Shown here piece by piece: positions 19,401-24,821 of a stretch of 64,000 nt of DNA. This DNA is from Kribbella solani (lineage in GTDB: Bacteria > Actinomycetota > Actinomycetes > Propionibacteriales > Kribbellaceae). The stretch lies in contig NZ_JACHNF010000001.1 in the NCBI RefSeq assembly GCF_014205295.1, positions 2,976,001 through 3,040,000 of the forward strand, read 5' to 3'. The number at the start of each line of letters is the position of its first letter. The first letter of the stretch is position 1. The notes beneath the pieces were generated by a model. It ran no database searches, was not told the origin of the DNA, and was given only the letters and a program-made list of their open reading frames with translations. The position numbers were made by a program, and so were the translations under genes.

Positions 19401-20047
19401 GTGGTCTGACCGGGACGGACCGGCAGCATCGCCGGCGTACCCGCGGCAAACTCGACCAGACCGCGGTGCGTGAGCTGCACGATCTTCGGCGTACCGCTCG
19501 AACCCGACGACATCATCAGGACGGCGATGTCGTCCGCGGCCGGGCGGTGGAAATCGGAGGTCGGCTCGTGCCCGGCCATCGCGTCCGGGTCGAGGACCGG
19601 GAGGCCGAGGTCGTTCGGCAGGTCGGACGGGCGGCCGATCAGGACCGTCCAGCCGAGCAGGTCGGTGATCCGGCGGAGCCGTTCGCGGCCCTCCTCGGTG
19701 CGGTCGCCGCCCGGGTTCGGCGCGACCAGCAGCGGGCGGATGCCGCCGAGCGTGCAGGCCCAGAACGCGGCGAAGAAACCGACCGGTTCGGTGCAGTGCA
19801 CGACCGCGGGGTCCCCGGCGCGTACGCCGTTCGCGCGCAGGCCCGCGAGGATCCGCGCGGCGAGCTCCAGCAACGTCGGGAAGTCGAGTTTCGTCTCCCG
19901 GCCGTCCGGTCCGATCTCGACCACGCCGGCGGCACCGAAGTCACGCGCGGCCCGGAGCAGCGCGCTCGGCAGGTCGCGCGGGTACCCGGCGGGAATCATC
20001 AACGCCGGCCCGGTGGAGATCGCCGGCCGGTCCGCACCGCTTCTCAC
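7481..20047 (-). CDS. Giant degenerate PKS/NRPS-like megaprotein
   Basis: One uninterrupted 4188-codon frame. Order of parts: an AMP-binding loading domain (about 1-580; MMSSGSSGTPK loop near 175-190, PGGKILR lysine present); an Asp/Glu/Ala-rich disordered region of about 1000 residues (590-1605); a ketosynthase-like domain (about 1612-2170) interrupted by about 175 Gly/Ala/Ser residues; an acyltransferase (about 2258-2560, GHSVGE with S2352, AFHS); a carrier-like domain (about 2700-2780); a second low-complexity region (2790-3470) containing a helical linker MSQQLRVAGQLVDGVTKLM; only the C-terminal half of a condensation domain (3495-3690); and an adenylation domain (3696-4185). The ketosynthase Cys is W1922 (SAWSSS), its first His is N2050 (EANGIGS), while H2090 remains. 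The carrier Ser position is P2741 (ELGATPAS). The adenylation A10 Lys is R4174 (NGRLDR). There is no final carrier, thioesterase or reductase. GTG at 20047 lacks a good ribosome site; ATG at 19999 is an alternative. It looks maintained but not as a normal assembly line. Confidence 0.85.
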   Translation of the reverse strand: MRSGADRPAISTGPALMIPAGYPRDLPSALLRAARDFGAAGVVEIGPDGRETKLDFPTLLELAARILAGLRANGVRAGDPAVVHCTEPVGFFAAFWACTLGGIRPLLVAPNPGGDRTEEGRERLRRITDLLGWTVLIGRPSDLPNDLGLPVLDPDAMAGHEPTSDFHRPAADDIAVLMMSSGSSGTPKIVQLTHRGLVEFAAGTPAMLPVRPGQTTLNWLPLDRSGAFLLYHLLPVFTGCTNIHVNTDWVLENPLRWLDLMDQHRVNHSWSPNFGYRLATAAVAGEPDRHWDLSALRSLVSGGEQITVPVMSEFLRVTNRFGVVPETFVAAWGMTETVTGITFARPGLTPNVHRVRIPPTGVVEWVDQRPSSGKVAVARPGKPRTEAPGVLSLVSVGAPAPGTTVRIVAPNGAVLPEGRIGQLQVASARVTPGYLGNLDADRAAFPVGNWPARKWLATGDQGFITGGQVVITGRDSERIIMSGKLHHAHDIEEVAATVVGAEPGLVAACGVPHEESGTDRLVIFYALTPGAIPGMDQAIRSLVQARLGLQAEVVGVPRRDFPTTPGGKILRPLLKQRWLEGTLEPATTPHVEPAGATPNSGPSGQGPSATPESTPYAEETPHLLHHPTAPTSLAPSTDPTSASFTEPTSLAALASSAELSSPTALTSEPASPVPPAALGLPAELTSSASSAAPAGSEPVDPEAATLKPSPDALDLPLQPPTAYDEDAAERTTELPVISLAWKRELQQSIPTPPQRPTLGTPPGHLTTTTPITGHSPAPDESAEHDDNAPENAAYENAAYENAAPEDVAPENAAPENAAPGNAESEDSTGPNSPDAEAENPLAAVTAPEHRPAQTTAHEVPDTDHAAKQADGDGANEDRVQQTTAPERTHADHTTEHPENEDTTSIADNPNGTTNANKSDAPSAAANKADAANTEPIAEDRAAETPETKDANTNPSAPKPTTTEPDAVSDHTPAAIADTADDLNTDSAAPANAEAADATDADASDADATAEATADADAESADAYATSSNTDIEATNAQVAGANSPQAAVADPTDADTNPIRTAQAETDSSDTNGPDAEDPSTNKHTADSAPAPQAEPDSVGTEEAVAEEPNAMGSDAAVVGADQIEPNSVGTDEVAADELSEMEQSTDSVDAVRAERDSVGTEEAVAEEPTAMGSGAGVVGADQVEPESVGTDEVAADELSATEHVADSARADQVEPDSVGTGEVDADESRAMGSGAGVVGADQVQPDSVGTDEVAADELSAGSVGTDDVDPEEPSAFEHSVDSVGAVRVERDSIGTDEADADRSGVVGSGAGLVDADQAEPDSVRTDEVDAEELSVVERGADSVGTSEVVAEELVAEELGAESAGADEGGAELDGADGRRADGVSGEQESAGAGSVESDAEAVGGDVEPVEGDAESVEGGAESVGGGAGSVEGGAESVGGGAESVEGGAEFVDGNAGAVEGGAESVEAGVDSVETAAGSVDGDSDGDGEVGGGSEVVGGGGGVDTAASDAGNARAVGDVLERAQVDAADGAGGDAQVDGAGGGARVPVAADDRGEVVPGEVAGGGALDAEDEGVELGAGAADGREGEGLGAAAVSTVAAVAGGVVVGERKAAVVEPVAVVGVAGRFPGAETLEQFWDNLVAGVESVRRFSPEEVGQSGAAGGSGAWGTGAAAGRAGVPGGAAGRTGSGVRPATGALRTTSGAVVRPGSGAAGWGAAGRLGAASGVAGTRAGAAGARAGAGGAADSGEASGAASGRTGGATGTGAASSAAGARAGAGADSGAVAARAGAAGAGAASGASGSRAGAAGPGAASGAAGEGSASGGDEGVAVGGVLEQVEAFDARFFGLSDREAELMEPAQRLFLEVCHQALEHGGYAGTTGRVGVFAGSGMNLYNRQPQPRDSIATRVAYRLGLTGPAIGVQSAWSSSLVAVHLACQALRSGDADLALAGAAAVQVPQATTCHPAPDSILSPSGHVRAFAADADGTVAGNGVAAVLLKRLDQALADGDTVYAVIRGTAVSNEDAPSGNQVELIERALERAGFDADSLSYIEANGIGSATADAAEVRSLTTALRRHTDKAGFCTIGSVKPNIGHLDSAAGMAGLIKTILMLQHRMLVPTINYTEPNPALELDGSPFVIGTEARAWEAGTTLRAGVSALDAGGMNAHVILEEAPRQIRRGDDGPVVLPLSAPDPDALADLVELYRADLGHGTGHRLIDLAGTAALGRPAHRYRVGVAGGSEAELVDALASAQPIEVPRGGPGPLGYAFTGQGAARRGMAAGLAARFPAFRSVLDECDRVYNEETGGNLLELLLTPAGTTEGVWPTETAQPALFAFELALARLWQSFGVQPALVVGHSVGEYAALCVAGALSLADGVRLTAKRGQLMQRGTVPGAMVAVRADADRVREIARTAGVEVAAGNGPQSFVLTGSEVIVGQLAAQLDRLQVAWQRLDVDRAFHSSLVDPILADFAEIVSEITLEPLRTPMVSSWSGELLESGTVLDGDYLVGQLRQPVLFGDAVEAVTAAGCRRFLELGPDAVLSPAGRRIAPNSTWIPAQRLGQDPVLATMNGLAELYEQGTEIAWAKVYPDGGRVPLPTYPFRRVHHVVDPSATVHAVGPGLIVAGDNGAVPSRVNAFERAARAQTPVFDPPSSAAVKRIPLDPPAEPEAVAVEPVEEAERSPFALPAETHQIDADYLARAGSLPGDEVSAERYRDSLDVVLDLTCEELRLDPYDLTVDHTFAELGATPASMAPVIDEINSRFGAEVAPDDLFLTYTTPHKLATAVAVQSATEADKSDAEAYAGGADALAGDGAGTDGSGANGPGTDSSGDDRVGVDPVGGDRAGVERAGVGRAGEGASEGEPAGEDVRGLGEQRVSGPAEDAFSAGEVVAVVDLDGAREEAADAAGASAAVEDAEVDGSESADGAGDSRAALTVLGSGLAELAARVDAAAAATGAAELPGSGMAALMSQQLRVAGQLVDGVTKLMREQLNLLDQHHPTERANPEQPPAEPMTGADGADERTPAGEAGGPDGRTSAGEGGGADGRTSAGAGVVVERAGVGVASVGRVRMRDLPTAAGVSQEHPSSVDSTVGSTTGDAADSTTENTTEPDDTSTVEQVDNNTTRTTADSTPEKTPDGAPDVASEGTREVAAESAPEEAAESTSKEAVDGTSEESTDGTPATAVDGTREKVAESAPGGAVDSTPEKAVGGAGEGAGDIASEGDTASEGDAASEGAVGGAGDGVSEGADEKVLGGASAGVDDVAAEVAVGGADERPGEYAGASAAAGAVGGQARLDDSGSGEGLDDAGAEVGGSVGRVDDLAGVGVAEGAVDGPVERADGGAGADGTAAADRVGGGVDDEAGDRAKGDGPELSDAVGARASGGEGVTDGSGDRVEGDGPELSGDAGDRAGDDAGEKASDGAGVRVSDGAGEKASVGGEGVAADGADGADEGDWRRGDLVYWDGVLVGAGPLVLVGDRGVGDDGAVGAVKRELEEELGDAVFAFSRERKLNPVMTMFAAVVTVLGRFAAQDDVIVGSALVRAKGDTTTAPRRALPLRIDLSGEPDLGELAQRVRDVAAEAFQHAGTDLALLDREPLFQILVDFEDDDDELPASVDLRFRLTHHGAGITCTADYRPALFAQSTVERLLDYLAEVLRRATTSPSLRLPELVLPIESDLPVLRDLEADADQAGPIGRVRRDAVIAGELSGLHTLFERQVARTPDAIALVQGDRELTYAELDRRSNAVAWQLTDLGVKPGQLVAVRVARGTEMVVAVLAVLKSGAAYLPLDPGVPESRWAFMVQDAGAVAMVGDDAALADRLGLRLVPVAATDGDPRARQAPPVRAAADDIAYCIYTSGSTGNPKGVVVPHRGPVNLVRHYLRTRRSLRTLQWTSFGFDVHVQEMFTTLASGAALVLIGEDDRYDPDAVVAALRDHEVERLFMAFSPLTALLATMRRLPELPALREIVAGGEAMVLTHKVRDFLAAHPDCRLFNEYGPAEASIVTTIHEVDPAEDRPSIGRPIEGVVVRLLDEASRPVPVGAIGEIYLGGAAVAQGYIGRPEETERAFVPDPGHPGARLYRSRDLGRWRVDGTLEYLGRADDQVKIRGHRVEPGETEHVLADQPGVVDAVVVANSDPAGDTCLIGYVVLEDSDPAVLARLMLDLGKELPIYLVPADLIPIEELPLDDNGRLDRARLPEPEWLHP
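15600..15880 (-). repeat. 21-bp repeats coding a GGAESVE heptad
   Basis: Inside the first low-complexity region of the megasynthase (about residues 1390-1482) the protein repeats a seven-residue unit close to GGAESVE or GGAESVG about ten times. The DNA repeats with a 21-base period. Edges are approximate. Confidence 0.75.
16000..16790 (-). repeat. Imperfect long repeats coding acidic units
   Basis: Within the megasynthase (about residues 1086-1350) units of roughly 35 residues recur, each with versions of DSVGTDEVAADEL and GSGAGVVGADQVEPDS. Copies differ by substitutions and deletions, so they are old or under loose selection. The opposite strand stays open for long distances here, which is a shadow effect. 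Confidence 0.7.
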
Positions 20048-20570
20048 GCCGATGCCACCACCAGCGGACGCGGTACTGCACGGATGCGGGCTGCACAGGC
20101 GCCGGCCGGTTGGCGACCCACGGACACGTGCCTCCCCAACTGGACGGAGCGGGTACAGGGCATACCCGCCTCACTTCACACCGACAGCAGCCCCGTTTTC
20201 CATCTGCGTTTCATCTGCCGGACAGCGTCGAGACCAGGTGCACCCGATGCGTCGTCGCGCCGACCGACAGCCGTGAACCCTACCAGCCGCAACCCGCCCT
20301 GGAGGAGTCCGTTCCCAGCAGCCGATGGTTAAGAATCCCGCTTCCACCGACATGGTTCCAACGAGTGACCACGGCTTCCGATACGGCCCTCCCCGAACCA
20401 GCCAGTCCCCAGCAAGTCACTGGTGCGGGTGGTTGGGGGAAGCGACCCCGCTGACAGGTTGTTGGACCGCTGACGCGCTACAACACGCCATCGGTCACAA
20501 AGCCCGTCAGTCGGGGCCACCACGCGAACTTCCGCGCCTGGCACCCATGCGAATCGCATAAGCTGGGCCG
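20048..20570. other. Gene-free stretch upstream of the megasynthase and MarR gene
   Basis: These 523 bases separate the divergent megasynthase and MarR genes. Short open frames exist but show no recognisable protein or ribosome site. I see no clear promoter for the megasynthase. The only distinct element is a 13-bp palindrome at 20547. Confidence 0.55.
20547..20559. promoter_or_regulatory. Palindromic operator candidate upstream of MarR gene
   Basis: ATGCGA-A-TCGCAT is a perfect palindrome ending 12 bases before the MarR GTG start. MarR proteins usually bind such palindromes in their own promoters and repress a divergent gene, here the megasynthase (inference). Confidence 0.55.
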
Positions 20571-21008
20571 GTGAGTTCCGTGGAGCCGGGGATGGCGCTG
20601 TTTCGGGTGGTGCGGTACTGGTCGCGGCGGTGGACCGGGGCGGGGCAGGCGGTCGACGCCGAGCGCGGGCGGGACGTGATGGTCACCGAGGCCGTCGCCG
20701 CGCTGCAGGGGGACGGCGGCGCGACCGTGAACCAGGTCGCCGACGAGCTCGGCATCGATCAGTCCGGCGCGAGCCGATTCCTGGCGCAGGCGGTCGAGCG
20801 CGGGTACCTGCGCAAGGTCCCCTCCCCCACCGACGCGCGGCAGCGGAATCTGCTCGTGACCGCCAAGGGCGCCCGGATGCTTGCCGCCGCCCACCGCTGG
20901 CAGGAGTCGGTTTTCGCCGACCTCACCGCCGACTGGGACGCCAAGGACGTGCAACGCTTCCAGGAGTACCTCCAGCGCTTCCTCGACGCCCAGCAACGCC
21001 GGCGCTGA
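20571..21008 (+). CDS. MarR-family transcriptional regulator
   Basis: A 145-residue winged-helix protein. The DNA-binding part runs from about 50 to 105: GGATVNQVADELGIDQSGASRFLAQAVERGYL, then the wing RKVPSPTDARQRNLLVTAKG with the Asp-Ala-Arg of MarR wings. Helices before and after form the dimer interface. The GTG start gives the family length. It is divergent from the megasynthase and could control it. No catalytic or redox residues stand out, so the ligand is unknown. Confidence 0.87.
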   Translation: MSSVEPGMALFRVVRYWSRRWTGAGQAVDAERGRDVMVTEAVAALQGDGGATVNQVADELGIDQSGASRFLAQAVERGYLRKVPSPTDARQRNLLVTAKGARMLAAAHRWQESVFADLTADWDAKDVQRFQEYLQRFLDAQQRRR

Positions 21009-21077
21009 ACGACGCCGCCGGCCCGGACCGAATGCTTTTCGGTCCGGGCCGTCCGGAGTGATACGGTCATGCCTCGC

Positions 21078-21151
21078 GGGCTGTTAGCTCAGTTGGTTAG
21101 AGCACCTCGTTTACACCGAGGGGGTCGGGGGTTCGAGTCCCTCACAGCCCA
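21078..21151 (+). tRNA. tRNA-Val (anticodon TAC)
   Basis: A complete cloverleaf: acceptor GGGCTGT pairs with ACAGCCC, D-stem GCTC/GAGC, anticodon stem CCTCG/CGAGG with loop TTTACAC (anticodon TAC at 21112-21114), T-stem with loop TTCGAGT and one G-T pair, discriminator A at 21151. CCA is not encoded. Its last 10 bases overlap the end of the opposite-strand ABC transporter gene. Confidence 0.97.
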
Positions 21152-23034
21152 CCCACGCGCTCCACATCCGGTTCCGGCTCCGCCGTTTCCAGCTCCGTTT
21201 CGGTGTTGATCCGCAATGCCTGGACCAGGCTGCGGTAGAGCTCGCTGACCGCGAGCAGCTCCTGATGCGTACCGCGCGCCGCGATCCGGCCCGCTTCCAT
21301 GACCACGATCTCGTCCGCGTCGATGACCGTGGACAACCGGTGCGCGATGGTCACGACGGTCGCGTGCGCGGCATGACGGCGTACGGCGTCGTGGATCGCG
21401 TTCTCGGTCAGCCCGTCCACCTGTGCGGTCGCCTCGTCGAGCAGCAGCACTTCGGGATCGGCCAGCAACGCGCGGGCCAACGCGATCCGCTGCCGCTGCC
21501 CGCCGGAAACCGAGCTGTCCGAGAGAGGCGTATCCAACCCGTCCGGAAGGGCGAGCACGGTCTCGCGCAGCCGGATCTGATCGAGCACGTCAAGGATCTG
21601 CTCGTCGGTGGCGTCGGCGTTGAGGAAGGTCAGGTTGTCCCGGATCGTCCCGGGTACGACAGGCGTCTCCTGTTCCACGTACGCGAGCCGGCGACGTACT
21701 TCGGGCAGTCCCACTTCCGCGTACGGCACGCCCTGGAGCGTGAGTTGGCCGGACTGTGGATTGAGGAAGCCGAGCAACAGCGAGAAGACGGTGGTTTTGC
21801 CCGCACCGGACGGACCGACCAGTGCCAGATGACCGCGCGCCGGAATCCGCAGGTCCAGGTCACGCACCGCCGGTTCACCGGCCGGATCGTACCCAGCCGT
21901 CACCGACCGCAACTCCATCACCGCACCCGCCCGATCCACCGGCAACCCGCCCGAGCCGACCGAGCCGACCGAAGCGACCGAGCCGACCGATGCAACCGCG
22001 TCGCCCGATGCAACCGCGTCACCCGCGTCACCCGGCCCGGTGCGCGCGGTCTCGCTCGGGGGCTCTTGTTCGAGTTGTTCGAGCTCCCGGATCCGGCCGG
22101 CGGCGGCCAGCCCGGACTGGAACGCCGTCAAGTTCTCGCTCAGCGTCGACACCGGCTCGAGCAGCACGAACGCGTACAGCAGAAACGCGACCAGCGTCGA
22201 GACCGTCATCTCGCCTTCGGACACCCGCCACGCCCCGACACCGAGAATCACGATGATCGCCGCCTGGATACCGCCGCCGGCCACCGTCCACACCATCGCC
22301 TCCCGCCGGACCGCGCGAACACTCTCGTCCCGCGACGAGCGCGCATGACCGGTCAGCCGGTCCAGCTGCCGCTGCTCCGAGCCGGCTGCCTTCACCGTCT
22401 TGATCGCCCGCAGATTGCCTTCCAGCTCAGCCCCGAGCGACCCGAGCGCGGCCTGGGACCGGCGCTGCGCCCGGCCGATCTCGGGCATCAGCACGATAGT
22501 GACCGCCGCGACCACGGCGACCGCGGCGACGGTGGCCAGCACCAGGACCAGGTCCAGGACGGCCATCATCACCAGCGTGCCGATCAGCAGCGCGGTGCCG
22601 TTGATGATCCCGACCACGCTGGTCGACGCGGCCTCCCGCAGCAGTACGGAGTCCGAGGTGACGCGGGTGACCAGCTCCCCCGCCGGGCGGCGCAGCAGCG
22701 GGAACACCCGCGCCCGCATGAACCGGGTCAGCATCCCCTGGCGGGCTTCGTACACGATCCGCTCCGCCAGCGAGCCGAGCATCACCCACTGCCACCAGCC
22801 CACCGCGCCGCCCACCACGAGCAGTACGAGAAGTATCAGCACCGGGTTCAGCAGCGAACCGCCGCCGGCCAGCGCGTCCAGGACCGATCGGGTCGCGAGC
22901 GGGCTGGCCAGTTGCGACGCCGACGTCACCAGCGCGAGCACCAGGGACAGGATCAGCGCCGGCAAGTGCGGGCGCGCATAGGACCACAACAGCGAGATTC
23001 GGCCCGCCTCGGGCGCGGAAGATTGAGGCATCAT
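21142..23034 (-). CDS. ABC exporter, fused membrane and ATPase domains
   Basis: A half-transporter of about 630 residues of the multidrug/lipid exporter class. Six membrane helices fill roughly the first 310 residues (ALILSLVLALVTSASQLASP, LILLVLLVVGGAVGWW and others). The ATPase has Walker A GPSGAGKTT, Q-loop YVEQETPVVPGTIRDNL, signature VSGGQRQRIALARALL and Walker B VLLLDEAT. A linker between the domains contains a short Val-Ala-Ser/Gly repeat (ASGDAVASVGSVASVGSVGS). The frame could extend to a GTG at 23055, but that overlaps a palindromic operator, so I prefer ATG at 23034 or 23031. It is divergent from a TetR regulator that probably represses it. The stop lies inside tRNA-Val on the other strand. 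Confidence 0.9.
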   Translation of the reverse strand: MMPQSSAPEAGRISLLWSYARPHLPALILSLVLALVTSASQLASPLATRSVLDALAGGGSLLNPVLILLVLLVVGGAVGWWQWVMLGSLAERIVYEARQGMLTRFMRARVFPLLRRPAGELVTRVTSDSVLLREAASTSVVGIINGTALLIGTLVMMAVLDLVLVLATVAAVAVVAAVTIVLMPEIGRAQRRSQAALGSLGAELEGNLRAIKTVKAAGSEQRQLDRLTGHARSSRDESVRAVRREAMVWTVAGGGIQAAIIVILGVGAWRVSEGEMTVSTLVAFLLYAFVLLEPVSTLSENLTAFQSGLAAAGRIRELEQLEQEPPSETARTGPGDAGDAVASGDAVASVGSVASVGSVGSGGLPVDRAGAVMELRSVTAGYDPAGEPAVRDLDLRIPARGHLALVGPSGAGKTTVFSLLLGFLNPQSGQLTLQGVPYAEVGLPEVRRRLAYVEQETPVVPGTIRDNLTFLNADATDEQILDVLDQIRLRETVLALPDGLDTPLSDSSVSGGQRQRIALARALLADPEVLLLDEATAQVDGLTENAIHDAVRRHAAHATVVTIAHRLSTVIDADEIVVMEAGRIAARGTHQELLAVSELYRSLVQALRINTETELETAEPEPDVERVGGL

Positions 23035-23044
23035 GATCCCATGA

Positions 23045-23062
23045 TAGGACACCACTGTCCTA
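23045..23062. promoter_or_regulatory. TetR operator candidate
   Basis: TAGGACA-CCAC-TGTCCTA is a perfect 7-bp inverted repeat in the short region between the ABC exporter and the TetR gene. Its position next to both promoters is the classical layout for a TetR repressor controlling a divergent exporter and itself. Confidence 0.65.
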
Positions 23063-23094
23063 CTTTAGTACATCATTTCTCACCATCGGACATA

Positions 23095-23100
23095 TATGAT
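23095..23100 (+). promoter_or_regulatory. -10 element of a probably leaderless TetR transcript
   Basis: TATGAT ends six bases before the TetR ATG at 23107. Transcription from this hexamer would begin at or next to the A of the start codon. No Shine-Dalgarno sequence precedes the ATG, which supports leaderless translation, common in actinobacteria. No clear -35 hexamer is seen. Confidence 0.5.
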
Positions 23101-23106
23101 CTATCC

Positions 23107-23655
23107 ATGCTGGAAGTAGACAGTCCCACCAGAGAGCGCACCCGGCGGGCGATCCTGCAGGCAGGTATCGGCACGCTGATCGAGCATCCGTCCGCCTCGA
23201 TCGCGGACGTCGCGCAGCGGGCCGGCGTCGCGCGCAGCACGCTGCACCGCTACTACGCCGGCCGGAAGGAGCTCGTCGACGGCATCAACGCGTTCGTCGA
23301 GCACGAATACGAGTCGGCGCTCGAAAAGGCCAAACTCGACGAGGGCACCGGGCTCGAGGCGTACACCCGGCTCTGTCTGGAGCTGCTGGAGTCCTTCGAC
23401 GTGTTCGCCTGGTGGTTCCAGGAGACCCCCGAGGCCGGCTGGGAGGACGAACCCGACGAGCTGCGGATCGCCGCCGCGGTCGCGCGCGGCCAGGCCGACG
23501 GCAGCATCGACCCGTCGCTGCCGGCCGGATGGCTGAGCATGACGCTCTGGTCGAACCTCTACACCGCGCGCTTCTACACCCAGTCGGGCGCCGCCACGCC
23601 GCGGCAGGCGCGCGAGTACTGCCTGCGCACCCTGCTCAAGTGCGCGGCCCCCTGA
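23107..23655 (+). CDS. TetR-family transcriptional regulator
   Basis: A 182-residue TetR protein. The helix-turn-helix lies at about 28-52 (SIADVAQRAGVARSTLHRYYAGRKELV), after the helix TRERTRRAILQAGIGTLI. The C-terminal ligand domain is Trp/Phe-rich (VFAWWFQETPEAGW), suggesting a hydrophobic ligand. It is divergent from the ABC exporter at 21142, so a drug- or lipid-efflux switch is the natural reading. The ligand is unknown. Confidence 0.88.
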   Translation: MLEVDSPTRERTRRAILQAGIGTLIEHPSASIADVAQRAGVARSTLHRYYAGRKELVDGINAFVEHEYESALEKAKLDEGTGLEAYTRLCLELLESFDVFAWWFQETPEAGWEDEPDELRIAAAVARGQADGSIDPSLPAGWLSMTLWSNLYTARFYTQSGAATPRQAREYCLRTLLKCAAP

Positions 23656-23688
23656 CTCAGGCCACCAGCCGTTCCGGCCACCGGCAGT

Positions 23689-24147
23689 TCAGGCCAGGTT
23701 CGCCAGCGCCTCGGCGTAGTCGTCGGGGTTCCTGGCGTCCGGCAGCTGGTTGTGCACCGACCAGCGGATCAGCCCGGCCCGGTCGATCACGAAAGTGCCC
23801 CGGGTGGCGCAGCCTCGCTCCGATTCGAAGACGCCGTACGAAGTGGCGATCGCGCCGTGCGGCCAGAAGTCCGTGAGCAGGCTGAAGCCGAGGTCCTCAC
23901 GGTCCGCGTACGCCCGCAACGTGAACATCGGATCGCACGAGATCGCCAGGAACTCGGCTCGGCTCAGCAGGTCCGGCCGGTCCCGGAGCGCGGCCAGTTC
24001 ACTCGTACACACCTGGCTGAAGGCGTACGGATAGAAAACCAGTACGACGTCCCGGTGGCCGGCGAAATCGCTCAGCCGGACCTGTTCGCCGTACTGGTTC
24101 CGGGTGGTGAAATCGGGTGCCCGGCTGCCGGCAGCCGGGAGTGTCAC
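23689..24147 (-). CDS. Peroxiredoxin, AhpE-like
   Basis: A 152-residue thiol peroxidase that reduces hydrogen peroxide and organic hydroperoxides in the cytosol. The active-site pattern PxxxSxxC is present as PYAFSQVC with peroxidatic C47, after the usual VVLVFYP strand. A conserved Arg sits in ATRGTFVIDRAG. A second cysteine near C70 (ISCDP) may or may not act in resolution. Its GTG start overlaps the stop of the DUF3052 gene by four bases (GTGA), so the two are translationally coupled. This pair beside aceE is a conserved actinobacterial arrangement. Confidence 0.9.
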   Translation of the reverse strand: MTLPAAGSRAPDFTTRNQYGEQVRLSDFAGHRDVVLVFYPYAFSQVCTSELAALRDRPDLLSRAEFLAISCDPMFTLRAYADREDLGFSLLTDFWPHGAIATSYGVFESERGCATRGTFVIDRAGLIRWSVHNQLPDARNPDDYAEALANLA

Positions 24148-24587
24148 CCGCGGCGACCGGACTTCGGGACCACCAACTTGGTGGCTGACCAGTCGTCGGT
24201 CACGCTCAGCGTGCTGGTGGTGGCCAGACCGGCCACCGGCGCGGCCTCGGTGATGTCACTGGTCTCGACGTACCCGTCCCGGCCGACCTTGGGGGTCATC
24301 AGCCAGACCACGCCACCGGCCTTCAGGTCGGTCAGGATGTCGAAGAACGCGTCGACCAGGTCGCCGTCGTCCTCGCGGAACCAGAGCAGTACTGCGTCCA
24401 CGACCTCGTCGGTGTCTTCACCGGCGAAATCCTCGCCGGTGATCTCCCTGATCGCAGCCCGCAGGTCGTCGTCGCAATCGTCGTCGTACCCGATCTCCTG
24501 CACGACCCAGCCGGCCTCCAGGCCGAGCCGGGCGGCGATGTTCGGCACTCCGCTCTTGCCGTCCGCGTGATCCGCGGTCGCGCTCAC
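24144..24587 (-). CDS. DUF3052 family protein
   Basis: A 147-residue protein of the actinobacterial DUF3052 family, recognised from IAARLGLEAGWVVQEIGYDDDCDDDLR near the N-terminus and LKAGGVVWLMTPKVGRDGYVETSDI near 88-116. It is rich in Asp and has no membrane segment. Its function is not known. The GTG start has a strong GGAGGAGG site nearby. It forms an operon with the following peroxiredoxin (GTGA overlap) and is divergent from aceE, with a 234-base gap that must carry both promoters. Confidence 0.88.
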   Translation of the reverse strand: MSATADHADGKSGVPNIAARLGLEAGWVVQEIGYDDDCDDDLRAAIREITGEDFAGEDTDEVVDAVLLWFREDDGDLVDAFFDILTDLKAGGVVWLMTPKVGRDGYVETSDITEAAPVAGLATTSTLSVTDDWSATKLVVPKSGRRG

Positions 24588-24821
24588 GTGTCCTCCTCCG
24601 TGGTCCCCGCTTGGCCGGGGTTAGGTGTCAAAGCCATCCATCTAGCGATAGTCCATCGTGACGTACCGCGTCGCGCAAGTATGCACCAGGGTTCCGTGAC
24701 GTGTCCGGTATGCGCGTGCCGGGTACTGGGCGTGTCCGCTGGGATCAGTACCTACCCGGCCGTAATCGGGCCCAGAGGGAAGGCGAAGTAGAACGCATTC
24801 CGAACAGGTGACAGGATTGCG

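Noticed and set aside
7481..20047. Full biosynthetic gene cluster around the megasynthase
   Set aside because: Neighbours are sugar genes and a MarR regulator; no tailoring, resistance or release enzyme is adjacent, and the ABC exporter has its own TetR control.
20110..20561. Small genes between the megasynthase and MarR
   Set aside because: Several overlapping short frames exist on both strands, none with a ribosome site or recognisable sequence.
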